A DNA stretch of 64,000 bases, taken from JANMDU01 sp031375105. GTDB taxonomy: Bacteria; Pseudomonadota; Gammaproteobacteria; Burkholderiales; Burkholderiaceae_C. Of the stretch, positions 8,915 to 16,664 are shown piece by piece. A program made the position numbers and the translations under genes. Below the pieces are notes generated by a model. It did not search any database and was not told the DNA's origin. It saw only the letters and a program-made list of their open reading frames with translations. Location of the stretch: contig JANMHJ010000071.1 in the NCBI GenBank assembly GCA_031375105.1, positions 1 to 64,000 of the forward strand, read 5' to 3'. The first letter of the stretch is position 1. The number at the start of each line of letters is the position of its first letter.

Positions 8915-9933
8915 ACCATGTCACCTGTAGCGCTTTCAAAACGCTCACCTGCTTGCAACGCAAACCCGCGCAAAAATTCGCTCGCAGGCAAACGCTTGCC
9001 GCCAGCGCGTTGCAGTTCGGTGATGCGCAGCACGGTGTGGGCCGTTTGCTGATCTGAGCCACACAAGACCTCGATTCCATCGGAATTGACATCAAAAATC
9101 GTGGCATTGCCGTTATAAATACTGGATAGTTTGCTATTATTTTTATAGTATTCAGATGGCCAATCAAATGCCGCCCAGAGCTTGATCGTCTCGCCGCGTA
9201 GCTGCGCGGTGCAGCCCGGTGCGGGATAAAACGCACGGATTTTTCTGGCGATGCCGCTGGCTGGCAGCGCCCAGTCTATTGCGCTTTCGGCTTTATCAAT
9301 CTTGCTCGCATAGGTCACGCCCGTAGCCGGTTGCGGTGTGCGCTGCAGTTTCTCAGATGAAGCCAACGCCAAGGCTTGCACGATCATGCGCCCACCCATG
9401 GAAGCGAGCTTGTCGTGCAGGCTGGCGGTGCTGTCGTCCGCATCGATGCGCAAGCTCTCTACCAGCAGCATGTCGCCCGTATCCAGCCCGGCGTCCATTT
9501 GCATGATGGTGATGCCCGTCTCATTGTCGCCCGCTTCAATTGCCCGGTGAATCGGCGCTGCGCCCCGCCAACGCGGCAGCAGGCTGGCATGGATATTGAG
9601 GCAGCCCAAGCGCGGCATGTCTAACACCCATTGCGGCAAGATCAGCCCATAAGCTGCCACGATCATCACTTCGGCCTGCGCGGCCTCAATCTGCGCTTTG
9701 GCAGCCATCGCCTCGTCGGGATATTTGCCATTGAGTCGCAGACTGCGCGGTTGCGCCACCGAGATGCCGTGCTCTAGAGCAAACTGCTTCACTGGCGAGG
9801 CTTGCAATTTCATGCCACGCCCCGCTGGGCGATCCGGCTGGGTGAGCACCAAAGCGATCTCGTGGCCTGCATGCAACAAAGCCGCCAAAGCCACGCGGGC
9901 GAACTCGGGCGTGCCCGCGAAGATCAGTTTCAT
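8911..9933 (-). CDS. fmt: Methionyl-tRNA formyltransferase
   Basis: 340 residues. It starts MKLIFAGTPEFARVALAALL and carries LTQPDRPAGRGMKL, the formyl-folate site around GCLNIHASLLPRWRGAAPI and the Q-x-D-x-G-x-DTGDML strip (IMQMDAGLDTGDML). It formylates initiator Met-tRNA using 10-formyl-THF. It sits 2 bases after def in the normal def-fmt pair. In the C-terminal domain an Asn/Tyr/Ser-rich stretch (EYYKNNSKLSSIYNGNA) is encoded by a repeat copy at 9090-9155, with base composition unlike its surroundings. Confidence 0.96.
   Translation of the reverse strand: MKLIFAGTPEFARVALAALLHAGHEIALVLTQPDRPAGRGMKLQASPVKQFALEHGISVAQPRSLRLNGKYPDEAMAAKAQIEAAQAEVMIVAAYGLILPQWVLDMPRLGCLNIHASLLPRWRGAAPIHRAIEAGDNETGITIMQMDAGLDTGDMLLVESLRIDADDSTASLHDKLASMGGRMIVQALALASSEKLQRTPQPATGVTYASKIDKAESAIDWALPASGIARKIRAFYPAPGCTAQLRGETIKLWAAFDWPSEYYKNNSKLSSIYNGNATIFDVNSDGIEVLCGSDQQTAHTVLRITELQRAGGKRLPASEFLRGFALQAGERFESATGDMV
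9090..9155 (+). repeat. Dispersed repeat copy inside fmt
   Basis: GCCGTTATAAATACTGG followed by TTGCTATTATTTTTATAGTA. It is A/T-rich within a GC-rich gene and is read in frame by fmt from the other strand. Confidence 0.75.
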
Positions 9934-9935
9934 CT

Positions 9936-10478
9936 TCAGCGCTTACCCGAGGATTCAGCCTCTTCGCGCTCCAGCTTGGCCATTTTGGATTTGATGCGCG
10001 TGCGTTTGAGTGGCGAGAGATATTCCACAAACACCTTGCCCATCAAATGGTCCATCTCATGTTGAATACACACCGCCAGCGTGCCATCTGCCTCCAGTTC
10101 GCGCGAAGCGCCGTTCTCATCGACGGCGGAAATGCGGATCGATATGCTGCGTTCCACGCCGTCATACACGCCGGGCACCGAGAGGCAGCCTTCGTCGCCT
10201 TTTTGCTTTTCTGGACTCGCCCAAAGCACCGTCGGGTTGATGATCACCAGCGGCGCATCACGCTCCTCGCTCACATCAATCACGATCAAGCGCTCATGCA
10301 CGTTGACTTGCGTTGCCGCCAAGCCAATGCCTTGCGCGTCATACATGGTGGCCAGCATGTCGGCGATCAAGGCTTTCATGCGGGCATCCATGCCGCTGGC
10401 CAGCGAGACCGGCTGGGCTACCGTATGTAGGCGCGGATCGGGGTAAGTCAAAATGGGAAGAATTTGGGGAGAAGTCAT
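9936..10478 (-). CDS. def: Peptide deformylase
   Basis: 180 residues. The three deformylase motifs are present: GIGLAATQV, EGCLSVPG (metal-binding Cys) and QHEMDHLMGKVF (HExxH-type metal ligands). It removes the formyl group from nascent proteins. The C-terminal tail is basic (LKRTRIKSKMAKLEREE). It is first in the def-fmt-azlCD unit and divergent from the LysM gene, with 195 bases between them. Confidence 0.97.
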   Translation of the reverse strand: MTSPQILPILTYPDPRLHTVAQPVSLASGMDARMKALIADMLATMYDAQGIGLAATQVNVHERLIVIDVSEERDAPLVIINPTVLWASPEKQKGDEGCLSVPGVYDGVERSISIRISAVDENGASRELEADGTLAVCIQHEMDHLMGKVFVEYLSPLKRTRIKSKMAKLEREEAESSGKR

Positions 10479-10673
10479 AGGTTCAAAGCCGGAAAAAGCA
10501 GGCTCAGGCAGAGCCTAAGCGCGTGGTCAAAGCAGGAAATGACGTATTTTCGCAATATTTCAACCCACCCGCACACCAAGAATAGACAAAAAAATGAAGA
10601 AATCTTGCCAAATCAATAGGTTAAGATCAAAATTGACAGTAATTTCTAGTTTCAACATGGTGGGAAAACACGC

Positions 10674-11876
10674 ATGAAGCACCACAAACCGCAACGAATT
10701 TTGGCCATCTGCTTGGGCGCAGCCCTGTCCGGCGGCCTGCTCGGCTCAGCTTTCGCCCAAAACATCACCACGCCCGCGCAGAAAGCCACCGCCCAGCGCG
10801 TGGCACAAGCCGGCGTGGCTTTGGACGAGCTCTCCCCGAGCGCACCCGACAGCTACACCGTGAAAAGCGGCGACACGCTCTGGGCCATTTCTGGGCTTTA
10901 TCTCAAGCAACCTTGGCGCTGGCCCGAGCTGTGGGGCATGAATCTGAATGAGATCCGCAACCCGCATCTGATCTACCCCGGCCAAGTGTTGGTGCTCGAC
11001 AAAAGCTCTGGCCGCGCAGTCTTGCGCGCAGGCGGCGCTGCGCAAGGCGGCTTACCTACGGTCAAGGTCTCCCCGCGCACCCGCTATGGCACTTTGGCCG
11101 ACGCCGCGATTCCTACTTTGCCAGCTCATTTGCTTGAGCCTTTCTTAGCTGAGCCTATTCTGGTGGACGAAGCCACGCATTTGCGTGCGCCGCGCATCGT
11201 CGGCTCAGACAACGAGCGCGTGCTGTTTGCCAATGGTGATCGCGTTTATGCGCGTGCTGAGCAGGCCCAAGATCTGAGCATGGACAAAACCGCGCCCACG
11301 CGTTATCGCATCTATCGCAACGCCACCGCTTTGAAAGACCCAAACACCGGCAAAATCTTGGCCTATGAAGCGCAATACATTGGCTCTGCTGATTTAGCGC
11401 GTGGTCAAAGCGTGCGTGATGTCACAGGCAAAGACGGCAAACCTGCCAAAGAAATCGTGCCCGCCACCTTCGACATCATTGGCAACAAAGAAGAAATGCG
11501 CACAGGCGACCGCTTGCTGCCCGAGCCCAAGCGCGATTTCCCCACATATACACCGCGTGCCCCAGGCCGTGCCATTGAGGGCGTTCGTGTGATGTCGATG
11601 TATGGCTCCACCGTCGCTCGCGCCGGAGCAAATGCGATTGTTAGCCTCAATAAAGGCGCATCCGATGGTTTGGAAATCGGCCATGTGATGGCCATCGTCA
11701 AAGATGGCCGCACCGTGACTGACACCACCGTCACACCGCGCCAAGAGATCAAGCTGCCCGATGAGCGCAATGGCTTGGCCATGGTCTTCAAGACCTTTGA
11801 CAAAGTCTCCTATGCGCTGATTCTGCAAGTCAATGATGGCGTGAAAATAGGCGACCATTTGGTGAACCCGCGCTAA
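10674..11876 (+). CDS. Secreted LysM-domain protein
   Basis: 400 residues with a clear Sec signal (cleavage near ALSGGLLGSAFA-Q). A LysM peptidoglycan-binding domain follows at about residues 60-110 (YTVKSGDTLWAISGLYLKQP, then NPHLIYPGQVLVL). The remaining 290 residues form a beta-rich region conserved in Burkholderiales homologues between def/fmt and dprA. It probably acts at the cell wall; no enzymatic motif is visible. TTGACA at 10633-10638 could be a -35 box, but I see no matching -10. Confidence 0.9.
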   Translation: MKHHKPQRILAICLGAALSGGLLGSAFAQNITTPAQKATAQRVAQAGVALDELSPSAPDSYTVKSGDTLWAISGLYLKQPWRWPELWGMNLNEIRNPHLIYPGQVLVLDKSSGRAVLRAGGAAQGGLPTVKVSPRTRYGTLADAAIPTLPAHLLEPFLAEPILVDEATHLRAPRIVGSDNERVLFANGDRVYARAEQAQDLSMDKTAPTRYRIYRNATALKDPNTGKILAYEAQYIGSADLARGQSVRDVTGKDGKPAKEIVPATFDIIGNKEEMRTGDRLLPEPKRDFPTYTPRAPGRAIEGVRVMSMYGSTVARAGANAIVSLNKGASDGLEIGHVMAIVKDGRTVTDTTVTPRQEIKLPDERNGLAMVFKTFDKVSYALILQVNDGVKIGDHLVNPR

Positions 11877-11916
11877 ATTTTGGTTCGCGGATGTTGGCTC
11901 TGATCCCTCGCAGCGC

Positions 11917-13116
11917 ATGACGCGCGACGAACTCAGCTCTTGGCTGCGCCTGTCGGCGGCCGATGGCATAGGGCATTTGAGCGCCCGCAAACTCTTGGCC
12001 GCATTCGGCCTGCCTGAGAATATCTTCAAGCAAAGCCGCGAGGCGCTGGGACAAGTACTCACCCCTGCGCAGGTCACAAAATTGATCGAACCGAATGCCG
12101 AGCTACCCGCGCTGATAGATGCGACTTGGACTTGGCTACAAACCGCCCCCAGCGACACCTTGCGCAAGATCGTCTGCCTCGCTGATGCTGATTACCCCAA
12201 AGCCCTGCTCACCTTGGCTGACCCACCCGCGCTGCTGTACGCCACAGGCTCTGCTGCGGTCTATCAGCAATTGGCCAGCAAAGAGATGGCCAACGACATC
12301 GCCATCGTTGGCAGCCGCAACGCCACGCCCCAAGGCTTGCAGAACGCACGCAGTTTTGCAAAAACCTTCGCTCAGTCTGGCATGCATATCGTCAGCGGCC
12401 TAGCGCTGGGCATCGACGGCGCAGCACACGAAGGTGCGCTAGACGCACAAAACGATTTTGGCAGCGCGGCAGGTTCGACCATCGCCGTGGTCGGCACGGG
12501 GCTGGATCGGGTGTACCCAAAGCGCCACCACGACTTGGCGCACCGCATCGTGCAGCATGGTTTGATCCTGAGCGAATTCCCCATCGGCACACCGCCGCTG
12601 CCGGAGAATTTTCCGCGCCGCAACCGCATCATCGCCGCGCTCACGCAAGGCACGCTGGTGGTGGAAGCTGCCATCAAATCTGGCTCACTCATCACCGCGC
12701 GGCAGGCGCTCGATTTAGGCAAAGAAGTCTTCGCCATCCCTGGCTCCATTCACAGCCCGCAAGCCAAAGGTTGTCATCACCTGATCAAACAAGGGGCGAA
12801 ATTGGTGGAGAGCGCACAAGATGTGATGGAAGAGCTGCCGATACAGCCTTCGCTGCAGCGATCAAATGCTATGATTTCAGGAGCACTCCACGCAGATTCT
12901 ATAACGGGCAACAGCTCAAAAGACTTAGAAAATGACGCGGAAAACGAAAACGATATGCTGCAAGCCATGGGTTATGACCCCGTCAGCCTAGATGCCCTGA
13001 TCGACCGAACCGGCATCCCAGCTTCCGCATTACAGGTGAAACTGCTTGAACTTGAATTGCTGGGCGACGTGGCTCGCTTGCCTGGCGGCTTGTTTCAGCG
13101 CATAGCGCAAGCTTGA
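11917..13116 (+). CDS. dprA: DNA-processing protein DprA
   Basis: 399 residues. An N-terminal SAM-like region (ADGIGHLSARKLLAAFG) is followed by the Rossmann core, with AIVGSRNATPQG, SGLALGIDGAAHEGAL, VVGTGLDRVYPKRH, LSEFPIGTPPLPENFPRRNRI and GSLITARQALDLGKEVFAIPGSI, then a C-terminal winged-helix (DPVSLDALIDRTGIPASALQVKLLELELLG). It loads RecA on incoming single-stranded DNA during transformation. The linker between the core and the winged helix contains the repeat-encoded peptide NAMISGALHADSITGNSSK, very like the one in AzlC. Confidence 0.96.
   Translation: MTRDELSSWLRLSAADGIGHLSARKLLAAFGLPENIFKQSREALGQVLTPAQVTKLIEPNAELPALIDATWTWLQTAPSDTLRKIVCLADADYPKALLTLADPPALLYATGSAAVYQQLASKEMANDIAIVGSRNATPQGLQNARSFAKTFAQSGMHIVSGLALGIDGAAHEGALDAQNDFGSAAGSTIAVVGTGLDRVYPKRHHDLAHRIVQHGLILSEFPIGTPPLPENFPRRNRIIAALTQGTLVVEAAIKSGSLITARQALDLGKEVFAIPGSIHSPQAKGCHHLIKQGAKLVESAQDVMEELPIQPSLQRSNAMISGALHADSITGNSSKDLENDAENENDMLQAMGYDPVSLDALIDRTGIPASALQVKLLELELLGDVARLPGGLFQRIAQA
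12865..12921 (-). repeat. Dispersed repeat copy inside dprA (linker)
   Basis: AATGCTATGATTTCAGGAGC, then CGCAGATTCTATAACGGGCA, the reverse complement of the family pattern. It falls between the Rossmann and winged-helix domains. Confidence 0.85.
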
Positions 13117-13141
13117 GCGCTTCTTGCGCCAGCCTCCCCTA

Positions 13142-13175
13142 AATGAGGGATACCTATCCCCCCCGAATGAGGGAT
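13142..13175 (+). repeat. 10-bp direct repeat upstream of the lipoprotein gene
   Basis: AATGAGGGAT occurs at 13142-13151 and again at 13166-13175, start to start 24 bases, separated by a C-run (CCTATCCCCCC). The spacing is just over two helical turns, as for tandem activator sites. No regulator can be named. Confidence 0.45.
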
Positions 13176-13241
13176 GGTTGAATTTCGGCAAAAAAATGAC
13201 ACTCCTTTCATTCGTTCACTCGTCTTGAAAGGACACATATC

Positions 13242-14180
13242 ATGCGAAAAATTCTAGCCTCTCTTTCGGCAGGCATTGCCCTCACCGTCGGTCTGCTCAC
13301 AGGTTGTGGCGGAAACGATAGCGCCAGCGTTACTGCGCCTGCGGCATCGACCACAATTTCCGGCAGTGCCGTCAAAGGGCCTGTGAATGGCGCAACGGTG
13401 ACCGCCCGCGCAGTCACTGGCGGAGCCATTTTGGGCACCACCACCACCAGCCCCAGCGGCACATACTCATTGGTCATCAGCTACAACGGCGATGTAGTCA
13501 TTGAAGTCAGCGGCGGCAATTACATCGATGAGGCAACAGGGTTGAGCACAGCATTGAACCAGCTCAAGGCCGTTATCAGAGCCAATGGAGGCGCACAAAC
13601 TGTTCACGTCACACCGCTGACCTACATCGCTTACGGCTATTCGGGTGTCACCAGCGCTGGCTTTAACACGGCGCTGGCGAATTTATCCACCCAGTTTGGT
13701 TTGGGTAGCGCGAATCTGCTCACCACATTACCCGCCGTCACCGGCACGATGAATGACTATGGCCGCGTACTGAGCGCCATGTCGAAGTATGTTCAACTTC
13801 AGGGACTGGCCAATTTCGAAGCCTATATCGGCCAAGCCTTGAATCCCACGACCTTCACCGCCATGCAAGCCAACTTCTTAGCCGCGTTCACCGCCATCAA
13901 TGGCAGCAGCTCGCCACTGACCTTTACTTTTAATGGCACCGGCATCAACATTTCTGGCACAGGCGCTGGCGGCGGCACCGGCACTTGCGGAGTAGCGGTC
14001 AGTGGCACGATTTCCGGTTTCCCCATCAACCAAAACTATTGCATCAGTGGTATCGCTGCAAACGCATGTAATTCAGGCCTCAATGCTTCATTGAACTCTG
14101 CTCTACAAGGTGTCAGCCTCAACTACGCCTATTCCTCCAGCTGTGCCAGCGGCGCATTCGCCATCAATCTGACCCCCTAA
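13242..14180 (+). CDS. Putative outer-membrane or periplasmic lipoprotein, unknown function
   Basis: 312 residues. A lipoprotein signal with lipobox LLTGC gives an acylated Cys22. After a short linker there is a carboxypeptidase-regulatory-like beta domain (SGSAVKGPVNGATVTA, then GTYSLVISYNGDVVIEVSGG). The rest is Gly/Ser/Thr/Ala-rich, with a run of glycines (GTGAGGGTGTC) and several late cysteines (CGVAV, NYCISG, NACNSG, SSCASG) that may form disulfides. I do not recognise a function. RBS GAAAGGA precedes ATG 13242. A terminator follows. Confidence 0.75.
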   Translation: MRKILASLSAGIALTVGLLTGCGGNDSASVTAPAASTTISGSAVKGPVNGATVTARAVTGGAILGTTTTSPSGTYSLVISYNGDVVIEVSGGNYIDEATGLSTALNQLKAVIRANGGAQTVHVTPLTYIAYGYSGVTSAGFNTALANLSTQFGLGSANLLTTLPAVTGTMNDYGRVLSAMSKYVQLQGLANFEAYIGQALNPTTFTAMQANFLAAFTAINGSSSPLTFTFNGTGINISGTGAGGGTGTCGVAVSGTISGFPINQNYCISGIAANACNSGLNASLNSALQGVSLNYAYSSSCASGAFAINLTP

Positions 14181-14202
14181 ACGCCGGTTTCCAGCGAACC
14201 GT

Positions 14203-14231
14203 AAGCCGCTGCCCTCGCAGCGGCTTTTTTT
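14203..14231 (+). terminator. Rho-independent terminator after the lipoprotein gene
   Basis: The stem AAGCCGCTG / CAGCGGCTT with a short CCCTCG-type loop is followed directly by seven T residues. Confidence 0.88.
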
Positions 14232-14291
14232 ATGCTTTTTTGGCATCTACCCGTTATAAATTAAGCATAGTGTGCTATTAAATACATAGCA
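14231..14291 (+). repeat. Dispersed repeat copy, intergenic
   Basis: GCATCTACCCGTTATAAAT, then GTGTGCTATTAAATACATAG. It lies between the lipoprotein terminator and the end of the LysE/ArgO gene. Confidence 0.85.
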
Positions 14292-14305
14292 TACGATATA
14301 TATAT

Positions 14306-14929
14306 TCATCCCGTGGCGAGCAGTCCCCACGCCAGCCAAACCGCGGTGCCCCACATCGTGAGCGCGACCAACACATCAATCGCACGCCACACTGCCGCAT
14401 GCGCCAGATGTTTGGCCAGGGCAGAAGCGCCCAAGCCGAGCATGATGAACCACACTGCCGAGCCCACAGCTGCGCCCCATCCAAATACCATGTTGGCAGG
14501 TTGCTGATAAGCCAGCGAAGCCGTGCCGATGATGACAGCGGTATCAACCCAAGCATGCGGATTGAGCCAAGAAAAAGCCAAGGCGCTGGACAGCGCGTGA
14601 GCAGGGGTGTGCGGCGCATCTTGTTGCACTGCCAGCAAGCCTTGCGCCGCAGGATTGGAGGCACGTTTGGCCGCTTGCCAGCCGTAGTTGAGCAAAAACA
14701 GGATGGATGCGCCGATCAAGGCCGCGCTAATGCTGGACGATAAGTTGCCCAGTTGCGCCAAGCCGAACACGCCAATCGCAATCAACAGCGCGTCAGTCAC
14801 AGCGCAAGCCGCCACCGTGATGCCCACATGCGAGCGCAGCAGCCCCATGCGCAAGACATGCGCGTTTTGCGGGCCAATGGCCACGATGAGCGAGAGGCTG
14901 AGCAACATGCCCGAGAGAAAGATATTCAT
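14306..14929 (-). CDS. argO: LysE/ArgO-family basic amino acid exporter
   Basis: 207 residues with about six helices. The N-terminus MNIFLSGMLLSLSLIVAIGPQNAHVLRMG has the GPQNAFV-like LysE signature, and FSWLNPHAWVDTAVIIGT is the second conserved block. It probably exports arginine or lysine. It is divergent from an ArgP-like LysR regulator across an 82-base A/T-rich gap, the classical regulator-exporter pair. The gene symbol follows this context and is an inference. Confidence 0.85.
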   Translation of the reverse strand: MNIFLSGMLLSLSLIVAIGPQNAHVLRMGLLRSHVGITVAACAVTDALLIAIGVFGLAQLGNLSSSISAALIGASILFLLNYGWQAAKRASNPAAQGLLAVQQDAPHTPAHALSSALAFSWLNPHAWVDTAVIIGTASLAYQQPANMVFGWGAAVGSAVWFIMLGLGASALAKHLAHAAVWRAIDVLVALTMWGTAVWLAWGLLATG

Positions 14930-15011
14930 GCTGTCGATTGTGGATTGAAATGCTATAAATCAAACAAAATTAATTATTTATCAATTCAGTTAAAAATGAT
15001 TTAATTAACGC

Positions 15012-15938
15012 ATGTCGCTCGACCCCAAACAACTCGACGCTTTCGCCGCGACACTGCAAACTGGCAGCCTCGCCGCTGCGGCAAAGCAACTCAATCTGAC
15101 GCTAGCCGCCGTGAGCCTACGCATCAAAGCGCTGGAATCCCAACTCGGCCAGCGCCTGCTGATTCGCAGCAAAACCGCGCAAGCCACACGCGCCGGCCAA
15201 GCCCTGCTCTCCCACATCGCCCGCACGCGCTTGCTCGAAGCCGATTTGGCTGAGCGCCTCTCGCAAGGTGCGGGTGATGCAGATTGGCAAGTGCTTTCTG
15301 TTGCCGTGAACGCAGATTCTCTGGCGTCATGGTTTTTACTGGGCGTGCACAAAGATTTGCTCAAGCATCGCCTGCTGCTGCACAGCGTGGTGGACGATCA
15401 AGAGCACACCTTGCAATGGCTGCAAAGCGGCCAGGTGCAAGGCTGCGTCACGCAATTGCCCAAGCCTTTGCGCGGCTGCGCGGCGCTGCCGCTTGGCATC
15501 ATGCGCTACCGTTGCCTGGGTGCGCCCAGCGTGGCCAAGCAGCTTCGCAGCCTGAAAAGAAAATCGCATACGCCCGCTTTGCTTCAAATTCCCGCGCTCT
15601 GCTTCAACGCCAAAGACCATTTGCAAGATCGTTTTTTGCAGGAAACTTTTTCACTGAGCGAGGTGAACTACCCGCGGCATCACTTCCCCGCTGGCGATGC
15701 CTATCACCTTGCTTTGCTGCAAGGCTTGGGCTGGGGTTTGCAAGCCGATGTGCAGATGCAACTGCAATGGCCGGGGGTGATGGCATCTGGCGGTTTGGTA
15801 GATCTCTTTCCCGGCCAGTATGTGGATGTGCCTTTGTATTGGCATCATTGGCAGCAAGAATCTGCGCAGGCGGCTCGATTGACAGCGGCTGTGACTGACG
15901 CGGCGCGCCAGCATCTCAGCCAAGACAAATCTGCTTAA
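15012..15938 (+). CDS. argP: LysR-type regulator of the ArgP/LysG group
   Basis: 308 residues. The N-terminal winged HTH (LDPKQLDAFAATLQTGSLAAAAKQLNLTLAAVSLRIKALESQLGQRLLIR) matches the ArgP/IciA subfamily and is followed by a LysR substrate domain (DWQVLSVAVNADSLASWFL, a typical ArgP phrase). It is expected to activate the divergent exporter when lysine or arginine accumulate, binding in the A/T-rich interval 14930-15011. tag starts 10 bases after it. Confidence 0.88.
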   Translation: MSLDPKQLDAFAATLQTGSLAAAAKQLNLTLAAVSLRIKALESQLGQRLLIRSKTAQATRAGQALLSHIARTRLLEADLAERLSQGAGDADWQVLSVAVNADSLASWFLLGVHKDLLKHRLLLHSVVDDQEHTLQWLQSGQVQGCVTQLPKPLRGCAALPLGIMRYRCLGAPSVAKQLRSLKRKSHTPALLQIPALCFNAKDHLQDRFLQETFSLSEVNYPRHHFPAGDAYHLALLQGLGWGLQADVQMQLQWPGVMASGGLVDLFPGQYVDVPLYWHHWQQESAQAARLTAAVTDAARQHLSQDKSA

Positions 15939-15948
15939 ACTCACCACT

Positions 15949-16590
15949 ATGCCTCTCACACTCATTCAACATTCAGATAGCCACCACCGCTGCTCTTGGT
16001 GTGGCCAAGGCGATGCCTTTGCAGACTACATTCATTACCACGACCACGAATGGGGCATGCCCGTGGTGGATGAGCGTCGCTTGTTTGAAAAAATCACACT
16101 CGAAGGTTTTCAGGCGGGCTTGAGCTGGATCACCATTCTGCGCAAACGCGATCGCTTCCGCGAAGTGTTCAAACAATTCGATTTTGAGAAAGTCGCGCGT
16201 TTCACAGAGAAAGATGTAGAGCGCCTCGTGCAAGACGCAGGCATCATCCGCCATCGCGGCAAAATTGAATCAGCGATCAACAATGCAAAACTCGTCTGCA
16301 ACTTGATCGACACCCAAGGCGCTGGCGCATTGGCCAAACTCATCTGGTCACACGAACCCACCGCCAAGCAGCGCCCCGCGAAGATCACCCCCGAAATCGC
16401 CAGTACGCTCGGGCAAACCGAACAATCCCAGCTTCTCAGCAAAACCCTACGCAAGATGGGCTTCAACTTCGTCGGCCCCACCACCATGTATGCCCTGATG
16501 CAATCCATGGGTGTGGTCAACGATCATTTGGAAGGCTGCACGCATCGTGCGCAAGTGGACCTTGCGCGCGCTCAGCTGGTGCGCCTATAG
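15949..16590 (+). CDS. tag: DNA-3-methyladenine glycosylase I
   Basis: 213 residues. It carries the family pattern RCSWCGQGDAFADYIHYHDHEWG (zinc Cys and His), FEKITLEGFQAGLSWITIL (catalytic Glu region), NFVGPTTMYALMQSMGVVNDH and a final Cys-His (GCTHR). It removes 3-methyladenine from alkylated DNA. It sits immediately after argP and is convergent with htpG. Confidence 0.95.
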   Translation: MPLTLIQHSDSHHRCSWCGQGDAFADYIHYHDHEWGMPVVDERRLFEKITLEGFQAGLSWITILRKRDRFREVFKQFDFEKVARFTEKDVERLVQDAGIIRHRGKIESAINNAKLVCNLIDTQGAGALAKLIWSHEPTAKQRPAKITPEIASTLGQTEQSQLLSKTLRKMGFNFVGPTTMYALMQSMGVVNDHLEGCTHRAQVDLARAQLVRL

Positions 16591-16599
16591 AGGTTGATT

Positions 16600-16664
16600 T
16601 TTTGATAGAAATCAGCCTCTACCCGTTATAGAACGTGCGCAGAATGCTATTCTATTGATAGCAT
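16600..16664 (+). repeat. Dispersed repeat copy, intergenic (tag/htpG)
   Basis: A well-preserved copy: CAGCCTCTACCCGTTATAGA, CGTGCGCAGA, then ATGCTATTCTATTGATAGCA. It fills almost all of the gap between two convergent genes and ends at the htpG stop codon, so it may serve as their shared 3' end. Confidence 0.9.

Noticed and set aside
13135..13150. Possible terminator TCCCCTAAATGAGGGA after dprA
   Set aside because: The stem is only 4-5 pairs and no T-run follows; better explained as part of the direct repeats before the lipoprotein gene.
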